DNA of 64,000 nt from Kribbella pratensis (lineage in GTDB: Bacteria; Actinomycetota; Actinomycetes; Propionibacteriales; Kribbellaceae): contig NZ_SODP01000001.1 of the NCBI RefSeq assembly GCF_004365355.1, forward strand, positions 434,001-498,000. Reading direction: 5' to 3'. Shown one piece after another: positions 58,745 to 64,000 of the stretch. The translations under genes and the position numbers were made by a program. Within the stretch, counting starts at the first letter, position 1. Every line of letters starts with the position of its first letter. The notes beneath the pieces were generated by a model. The model had not been told where the DNA came from. It ran no database searches and saw only the letters and a program-made list of their open reading frames with translations.

Positions 58745-60703
58745 ATGTCGTCGATACCGGAAGGCTGGTCGTACGGTCCGTGGCATGACGGGCCTGACCC
58801 GCTCAAGGCGCCCGCGGATCTGCGGGACGCGCTGGACAAGATCGGCCGCGACGTGATGAACGGGTCGTCGCCGCGGTCCGCGCTGGAGGAGTTGCTCCGG
58901 CGCGGCACCCGGAACACGCAGGGTCTGGACGACCTGAGCCGCCGCCTGTGGGAGCGCCGCCGCGAGATCGAGCGGCGGCACAACCTCGACGGCACGCTGC
59001 GCGACGTCCAGCGGTTGCTGAACGAAGCGCTCGACGCGGAGCGGCACGAGCTGTTCCCGAACCCGTCCGACGACGCCCGCTTCCGGGAGGCTCAGCTCGA
59101 CGCCCTCCCGTCCGGTACGGCGGCCGCCGTCCGCGAGCTGGCGAATTACGACTGGCAGTCGTCGGACGCGCGGGCGAAGTACGAGGAGATCCGCGAACTA
59201 CTCGGGCGCGAGCTCCTCGGGTCGCGGTTCGAGGGCATGAAGGAGGCGCTGCAGCAGACCACGCCCGAGGACGTCGAGGCGATCAACGAGATGCTGACCG
59301 ACCTCAATGCGCTGCTGGCGGCGCACGCACAGGGACGGCCCGAGGTTCCGGAGCTGTTCGAGGAGTTCATGGCCAAGCACGGCGAGTTCTTCCCGGAGAA
59401 CCCGCAGAACGTCGAGGAGCTCATCGACGTACTCGCGCAGCGGGCAGCCGCGGCGCAGCGGATGATGAACTCGATGACCGCCGAGCAACGCGCCGAGCTG
59501 ATGGAGCTGTCGCAGCAGGCCTTCGGCAGTCCGCAACTCGCGCAGCAGCTGGCCCAGCTGGATGCTCAGCTGCAGTCGCTGCGGCCGGGCGAGGACTGGT
59601 ACGGCTCGGAGCAGCTGAGCGGTGAAGATCCGCTCGGTCTGGCCGAGGGCGCGCGGGCCATGTCCGATCTCGCCGAGCTGGATGCGCTGGCCGAGCAGCT
59701 GGCGCAGTCGTATCCGGGTGCGCGGCTCGAGGACATCGACCTCGACGCCCTCACCCGTCAATTGGGCGACGAGGCAACGGTCGACGCGCGCCGGCTGAGC
59801 GAGCTGGAGCGGCAGCTGCGCGATCAGGGTCTGATCGAGCGGGCGCCGGACGGTTCGCTGCGGCTGTCTCCGAAGGCCCTGCGTCAGCTTGGTCAGACGG
59901 CGTTGGCCGACGTACTGCGGGCTGCCCGTGGGTCCGGTGAACGGGATGCCGCCAACGCCGGCGCGGCCGGTGAGCTGAGCGGGTCGACGCGACAGTGGGA
60001 GTTCGGCGACACCCAGCCGTGGGACGTGCCGCGGACGGTGCGCAACGCCGTACTGCGGACCGCGCACACCGGCGGCGGTGGCGTGAAGCTCGACGTGTCG
60101 GATGTGGAAATCGCGGAGACCGAGCATCGCGCTCGCGCCGCGGTCGCATTGCTCGTCGACACGTCGTGGTCGATGGTCCAGGAGGGCCGCTGGCTGCCGA
60201 TGAAGCGTACGGCGCTCGCGCTGCACCAACTCATCTCGACCCGCTACCGCAACGACGCACTCCAACTCATCACCTTCGGCCGGTATGCCGGGGTGGTGGA
60301 GCTGCCGCAGCTGATCGGGATGGAAGGCACTTGGGAGCAGGGCACCAACGCGCACCACGCACTGCTCCTCGCCGGACGTCACCTTCGTCGCCACCCCGAC
60401 GCCCAGCCGGTCGTCCTGATGGTGACCGACGGCGAGCCGACCGCGCATCTCGAGCCCGACGGCACGGCCGAGTTCTCGTACCCACCGGAGCCGGCCACGC
60501 TCCGCAAGACGATCTTCGAGGTCGACCGCCTGGCCAAACTGGGCGCCTCCCTGACAGTCTTCCGCCTAGGCGACGACCCGCGCCTCAACGCCTTCGTCGA
60601 CCTTCTGGCCCGCCGCAGCGGCGGCCGAGTCCTGGCCCCCGATCCCGACGGCCTAGGCGCCGCCGTAGTAGGCGACTACCTGAGAACCCGCCGCAAGCTC
60701 TAA
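58745..60703 (+). CDS. VWA domain protein, partner of the MoxR ATPase
   Basis: 652 aa, soluble: no signal peptide or membrane helix. The N-terminal 420 residues are helical and Gln/Leu/Glu-rich (QQLAQLDAQLQSLRPGED, LAEQLAQSYPGARLEDIDLD). The C-terminal VWA domain has a complete MIDAS: Asp 472-Thr-Ser-Trp-Ser 476 (VDTSWSM), Thr 534 (GTNAHH) and Asp 562 (VTDGEP). This resembles the cobalt-chelatase CobT/ViaA-like VWA partners of MoxR, but no chelatase or metal-cofactor gene is adjacent. The stop overlaps that of the convergent gene by four bases. Confidence 0.9.
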   Translation: MSSIPEGWSYGPWHDGPDPLKAPADLRDALDKIGRDVMNGSSPRSALEELLRRGTRNTQGLDDLSRRLWERRREIERRHNLDGTLRDVQRLLNEALDAERHELFPNPSDDARFREAQLDALPSGTAAAVRELANYDWQSSDARAKYEEIRELLGRELLGSRFEGMKEALQQTTPEDVEAINEMLTDLNALLAAHAQGRPEVPELFEEFMAKHGEFFPENPQNVEELIDVLAQRAAAAQRMMNSMTAEQRAELMELSQQAFGSPQLAQQLAQLDAQLQSLRPGEDWYGSEQLSGEDPLGLAEGARAMSDLAELDALAEQLAQSYPGARLEDIDLDALTRQLGDEATVDARRLSELERQLRDQGLIERAPDGSLRLSPKALRQLGQTALADVLRAARGSGERDAANAGAAGELSGSTRQWEFGDTQPWDVPRTVRNAVLRTAHTGGGGVKLDVSDVEIAETEHRARAAVALLVDTSWSMVQEGRWLPMKRTALALHQLISTRYRNDALQLITFGRYAGVVELPQLIGMEGTWEQGTNAHHALLLAGRHLRRHPDAQPVVLMVTDGEPTAHLEPDGTAEFSYPPEPATLRKTIFEVDRLAKLGASLTVFRLGDDPRLNAFVDLLARRSGGRVLAPDPDGLGAAVVGDYLRTRRKL

Positions 60704-61551
60704 CGCAACCTGATCGCGTGATCCGGGGTCCCGCCCTGGAGGATGGCAGCCAGTACGTCGATGCCGTCTACCAGGCGGGGACCCGGGCGCGCGTAGTAGC
60801 CGTTCGCGTCGACTGCCCACACCGGAACATCCGCGGGCAGCCGTGGCAGCAACTCCGCGGTCAGCTTCGTAGCGCCCTCCAGATCAAACCCACACGGTGC
60901 CGAGACGATCACCTCAGGCTCCGCGGTCGCCACCTGCTCCCAGGTGATCGCGACCGACCGTTGGCCGGCGTTCCCCAGCACATTCGTTCCACCCGCCAAC
61001 GTCATCATCTCCGGCAACCAATGCCCCGGAGCAAACGGCGGATCCGTCCACTCGAGTAGCGCGACCCGCGGGCCCGGAACTGCAGGAAACCGATTGAGAC
61101 GCGTTCGTAGGTCTTCTACGAGCGGGTTCGGGTTCCGCTCGGTTGCCTTGGCGATCGTCTTGATTGAGGTGAGCACCTCGGCGAGGGTGTGTGGATCGGT
61201 GGTGACCACCTCGGCCCGGCAGCCTAAATAGTTGAGTGCTTCCGATACGTCGTCCACGTCGATCGCACACACCGCGCACAGGTCCTGCGTGATCACCACA
61301 TCGGGCTCTAGTTCCCGTAGAGCGCCGGCGTCCAGGTGGTACAGATCCTCCCCGGCCGCCACCTTCCGTCGTACGACGGCGTCGATCTCCCCAGGCGTCA
61401 AACCAGCGGGCAGCGCCGTCGTCGACACGATCCGGCGACCACGCGCCCCCGCCGGATAGTCACACTCGAATGTCACCCCGACGACGTCATCACCGCCGCC
61501 GAGCGCGAAGCAGATCTCGGTCGCGGAGGGAAGCAGGGAGACGATGCGCAC
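60700..61551 (-). CDS. BtuF-like cobalamin-binding protein, cytoplasmic form
   Basis: 283 aa, class III periplasmic-binding fold as in BtuF/TroA: IVSLLPSATEICFALGGGDD, VVGVTFECDYPAGARGR, LRELEPDVVITQDLCAVCAI, VALLEWTDPPFAPGHWLPEM and SAPCGFDLEGATKLTAELLP. There is no signal peptide or lipobox, and no BtuCD genes are near, so it is the stand-alone cytoplasmic type of unproven role (cobalamin or other corrinoid binding). GTG start, seven bases after a -10. Confidence 0.85.
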   Translation of the reverse strand: MRIVSLLPSATEICFALGGGDDVVGVTFECDYPAGARGRRIVSTTALPAGLTPGEIDAVVRRKVAAGEDLYHLDAGALRELEPDVVITQDLCAVCAIDVDDVSEALNYLGCRAEVVTTDPHTLAEVLTSIKTIAKATERNPNPLVEDLRTRLNRFPAVPGPRVALLEWTDPPFAPGHWLPEMMTLAGGTNVLGNAGQRSVAITWEQVATAEPEVIVSAPCGFDLEGATKLTAELLPRLPADVPVWAVDANGYYARPGPRLVDGIDVLAAILQGGTPDHAIRLR

Positions 61552-61564
61552 CCGGCAGACTCTA
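61552..61564 (-). promoter_or_regulatory. Candidate leaderless -10 (TAGAGT) for the BtuF-like gene
   Basis: Minus strand TAGAGT (61564-61559), seven bases, GTG. The first of two 22-base direct repeats falls where the -35 would be. Confidence 0.45.
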
Positions 61565-61578
61565 GCTGGCGACGACCT

Positions 61579-61633
61579 CTGTACCCCGACCGAACAGGCT
61601 AGAAGATGGCCCTGTACCCCGACCGAACAGGCT
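61579..61633. repeat. Two perfect 22-base direct repeats, period 33
   Basis: Copies at 61579-61600 and 61612-61633, core CTGTACCCCGACCGAAC, with a further near-match tail (26 of 27). The 33-base period is three helical turns, so both copies face the same side of the DNA. They look like sites for a dimeric or cooperative regulator of the BtuF-like gene, of ppdK, or of both. Confidence 0.75.
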
Positions 61634-61871
61634 TGAAGCGTCCTGCCTGTGATTCATTCTGAGACAGACCGATTGTCTCGCGTTGTCAACCAGGGAAGGG
61701 TTTTCCGGCCTTCGACCTGTGGGGAGGGTCACGTCGGCATCGTGAGACCAGTGTTCAACTGGACTGGTTTTTAGGCTTACCCTGAAAGCACGCCCCCGCC
61801 GCCGGAGTCGACGGGCCAGCGGGCCATCTTCCCGCGCCTGAAAACACCCGCCTGCAACCCAGGGAGTGACC
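61634..61871 (+). promoter_or_regulatory. Leader region of ppdK with palindrome and hairpin
   Basis: The rest of the 320-base divergent gap. GAGACA-N7-TGTCTC (61661-61679) is a possible operator. ACCAGT (61747-61752) can pair with ACTGGT (61763-61768), followed by a run of T to 61772, like a short terminator. An alternative pairing of CCAGT with ACTGG (61758-61762) excludes part of it. AGGGAG precedes the ppdK start. I see no known riboswitch. Confidence 0.35.
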
Positions 61872-64000
61872 GTGCCGAAACTCGTCTACGACTTTGCCGA
61901 AGGCAATAAGGACATGAAACAGCTGCTCGGCGGGAAGGGGGCGAACCTGGCCGAGATGACCAACCTCGGCCTGCCGGTGCCACCCGGCTTCACCATCACC
62001 GCCGACGCCTGCCGCGTGTACCTGGAGACCGGCGCGGTGCCGGCCGAGCTCGCCGACGAGATCGACAAGCACGTCGATCTGCTGCAGCAGAGGATGGGCA
62101 AGAAGCTCGGCCAGGCCGACGACCCGCTGCTCGTCTCGGTGCGCTCCGGTGCCGCCGTGTCGATGCCCGGCATGATGGAGACCGTCCTCAACGTCGGTCT
62201 GAACGACGACTCGGTGAACGGCCTGGCGCACCAGTCGGGCAACCCGCGCTTCGCTTGGGACGCGTACCGCCGACTGATCCAGATGTTCGGCAAGACCGTG
62301 CTCGGCATGGAGGGCGACGTCTTCGAGGACGCGATCGACAAAGCCAAGCAGGACAAGGGCACCAGCAACGACCTCGACCTGGACGCCGACGACCTGAAGG
62401 CTCTGGTCGAGACGTTCAAGCGGGCCGTCCACGACCACACCGGTCGCGAGTTCCCGCAGGACCCGCGGACCCAGATGGACCTGGCGACCGAGGCAGTCTT
62501 CCGCTCGTGGAACTCGGACCGCGCGATCCTCTACCGCCGCCAGGAGCGGATCCCGACCGACCTCGGCACGGCGGTCAACATCTGCTCGATGGTCTTCGGC
62601 AACCTCGGCATGGACTCCGGCACCGGCGTCGCGTTCACCCGCGATCCCTCGACCGGACAGCCCGGCGTGTACGGCGACTACCTGCAGAACGCCCAGGGCG
62701 AGGACGTCGTCGCGGGCATCCGCAACACCGTCCCGCTCGCGGACCTCGAGCAGATCGACAAGACGTCGTACGACGACTTGATGGAGATCATGGCCACGCT
62801 CGAGGGGCACTACCGGGATCTGTGCGACATCGAGTTCACGATCGAGCGCGGCAAGCTGTGGATGCTGCAGACCCGCGTCGGCAAGCGGACCGCGGCGGCG
62901 GCGTTCCGGATCGCGACGAGCCTGGTCGACGAAGGCGTGATCGACACCGACGAGGCACTCAAGCGCGTCAAGGGCGCGCAGCTCGCCCAGCTGATGTTCC
63001 CGCGATTCGACGCGGATGCCGAGAAGGACCTGATCACCAAGGCGATCGGGGCGTCGCCGGGCGCCGCGTCGGGCAAGGTCGTGTTCACGTCGGCCGCCGC
63101 GGTCGAGGCCGCGGACCGCGGCGAGAAGGTGATCCTGGTACGCCGCGAGACGAACCCGGACGACCTGCACGGCATGATCGCGGCGCAGGGCATCCTGACC
63201 AGCCGCGGCGGCAAGACCTCGCACGCGGCCGTGGTCGCGCGGGGTATGGGCAAGACCTGCGTCTGCGGCGCCGAGGACCTCGACGTGAATGTTGCCCAGG
63301 GCACCATCACTCTCAATGGAGCTGCCAACGGCATGATACTGGAGGCCGGCGAGCTGATCTCGATCGACGGCACGACCGGCGAGGTCTTCCGCGGCGAGGT
63401 CCCGGTCGTCCCCTCACCGGTCGTCCAGTACTTCGAGGGCACGCTCGCCCCGGACGCCGGCGACGAACTCGTCGCCTCGGTGCACCGGCTGATGACCCAT
63501 GCGGACGAGGTACGCCGGCTCGGCGTACGGACCAATGCCGACACCGCGGACGACGCGGCGCGGGCGCGGCGGTTCGGGGCCGAGGGGATCGGGTTGTGCC
63601 GGACCGAGCACATGTTCCTGGGGGAGCGGCGCGAGTCCGTCGAGCGGTTGATCCTCGCCGACACCGACGCTGATCTCGAGGCGGCGCTGGCCGAGCTGGA
63701 GCCCTTGCAGCGCGGGGATTTCCTGGAGCTGCTGGGCGCGATGGACGGCCTGCCGGTGACGATCCGGCTGATCGACCCGCCGCTGCACGAGTTCCTGCCC
63801 TCGATGGAGGAGCTCGCGGTGAAGGTCGCCGTTGCACGCGAGCGCGGCGAGGACCCCGGTCGCGACGCGGCCCTCCTCGCGGCAGTCCAGCGGTTGCACG
63901 AGCAGAACCCCATGCTCGGCCTGCGCGGTGTGCGGCTCGGGCTGGTCGTCCCCGGTCTGTTCGCGATGCAGGTACGGGCGATCGCGTCGGCGGCGAAGGA
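61872..64000 (+). CDS. ppdK: Pyruvate, phosphate dikinase (3' end outside window)
   Basis: First 709 codons of a protein usually near 880 residues. It interconverts pyruvate, ATP and Pi with phosphoenolpyruvate, AMP and PPi. N-terminal nucleotide-binding part: VYDFAEGNKDMKQLLGGKGA, SVRSGAAVSMPGMMETVLNV and AYRRLIQMFG. The phospho-carrier His is near 451 in GGKTSHAAVVARGMGKTCVC. The C-terminal barrel begins around residue 530 (GVRTNADTADDAARARRFGA, then EGIGLCRTEHMF). GTG 61872 follows AGGGAG at five bases; an in-frame GTG at 61866 is less likely. Confidence 0.95.
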   Translation, partial: MPKLVYDFAEGNKDMKQLLGGKGANLAEMTNLGLPVPPGFTITADACRVYLETGAVPAELADEIDKHVDLLQQRMGKKLGQADDPLLVSVRSGAAVSMPGMMETVLNVGLNDDSVNGLAHQSGNPRFAWDAYRRLIQMFGKTVLGMEGDVFEDAIDKAKQDKGTSNDLDLDADDLKALVETFKRAVHDHTGREFPQDPRTQMDLATEAVFRSWNSDRAILYRRQERIPTDLGTAVNICSMVFGNLGMDSGTGVAFTRDPSTGQPGVYGDYLQNAQGEDVVAGIRNTVPLADLEQIDKTSYDDLMEIMATLEGHYRDLCDIEFTIERGKLWMLQTRVGKRTAAAAFRIATSLVDEGVIDTDEALKRVKGAQLAQLMFPRFDADAEKDLITKAIGASPGAASGKVVFTSAAAVEAADRGEKVILVRRETNPDDLHGMIAAQGILTSRGGKTSHAAVVARGMGKTCVCGAEDLDVNVAQGTITLNGAANGMILEAGELISIDGTTGEVFRGEVPVVPSPVVQYFEGTLAPDAGDELVASVHRLMTHADEVRRLGVRTNADTADDAARARRFGAEGIGLCRTEHMFLGERRESVERLILADTDADLEAALAELEPLQRGDFLELLGAMDGLPVTIRLIDPPLHEFLPSMEELAVKVAVARERGEDPGRDAALLAAVQRLHEQNPMLGLRGVRLGLVVPGLFAMQVRAIASAAK

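Noticed and set aside
61552..61871. Cobalamin riboswitch upstream of the BtuF-like gene or ppdK
   Set aside because: No B12-box-like or multi-helix conserved core was seen, and the BtuF-like start has a leaderless -10 leaving no leader.
62255..63673. Long plus-strand frame inside ppdK
   Set aside because: It is a +1-shifted shadow of ppdK with Arg/Gly/Asp-rich nonsense translation.

Overview
The window looks like chromosome of a high-GC actinomycete. Codons are strongly G/C-ending, GTG starts are common, and the gene content is actinobacterial: a mycothiol-dependent formaldehyde dehydrogenase, a DrrA-type ABC exporter with a NarL-type two-component system, a SigG-like ECF sigma factor with a SnoaL-type tail, and eukaryotic-type glycyl-tRNA synthetase. 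The style of the proteins suggests Nocardioidaceae, perhaps Kribbella, but that is an impression and not a demonstrated assignment. I see no tRNA, rRNA, CRISPR array, insertion sequence or prophage.

Layout. 1-4772 is a dipeptide/oligopeptide ABC importer operon (permease cut by the window edge, two ATPases, a small membrane protein, a Tat-exported lipoprotein). 4814-6604 holds a GNAT-GNAT-Nudix fusion and a small SAV_915-like protein. 6582-11154 is a FtsX/MacB-like exporter on the minus strand. 11321-13200 holds an aldo/keto reductase and an NmrA-like protein. 13213-18534 holds recO and uppS with a minus-strand island between them: a RelE/Phd-like toxin-antitoxin pair and a three-gene secreted/lipoprotein cassette. 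19564-23256 is an ABC exporter with its own sensor kinase and response regulator. 23506-28593 holds mscR, an MFS exporter divergent from an ECF sigma factor, a GNAT protein and an aldo/keto reductase. 28654-33682 holds a MerR regulator, the zinc regulon zur-znuB-znuC-znuA and a divergent YibE/F protein with a His-Gly tail. 33787-41201 is accessory: eboE, a flavin monooxygenase with a divergent TetR regulator, a methyltransferase and a giant AAA protein. 41278-44850 is a core block (ABM-like protein, glyS, lipoprotein, dusB). 44869-50218 is accessory metabolism. 50271-55094 groups a LigD-type polymerase domain, a HEAT-like giant and a Mug glycosylase. 55263-60703 holds an HTH-ClpN protein, a serine hydrolase and a MoxR/VWA pair. 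60700-64000 holds a BtuF-like protein and the start of ppdK.

The order recO, uppS, zur/znu, glyS, dusB, ppdK resembles, from memory, a conserved neighbourhood in Streptomyces. Other genes lie between these anchors, so the window reads as a conserved backbone with inserted accessory blocks.

Regulation is unusually readable. At least fifteen starts have a -10-like hexamer ending 6 or 7 bases before the start codon, which implies leaderless mRNAs. Several also carry visible operators: a Zur box within the znuA promoter, a MerR-type 19-bp spacer, tandem TetR boxes, and twin palindromes that coincide with the -35 and -10 of the HTH-ClpN gene. The best candidates for undescribed biology are the tandem-Phd/RelE-like pair, the Zur-linked YibE/F protein, the HTH-ClpN autoregulatory switch, a cysteine-free member of the Asp/Glu racemase superfamily, and the paired-lipoprotein cassette bounded by DnaA-box 9-mers.
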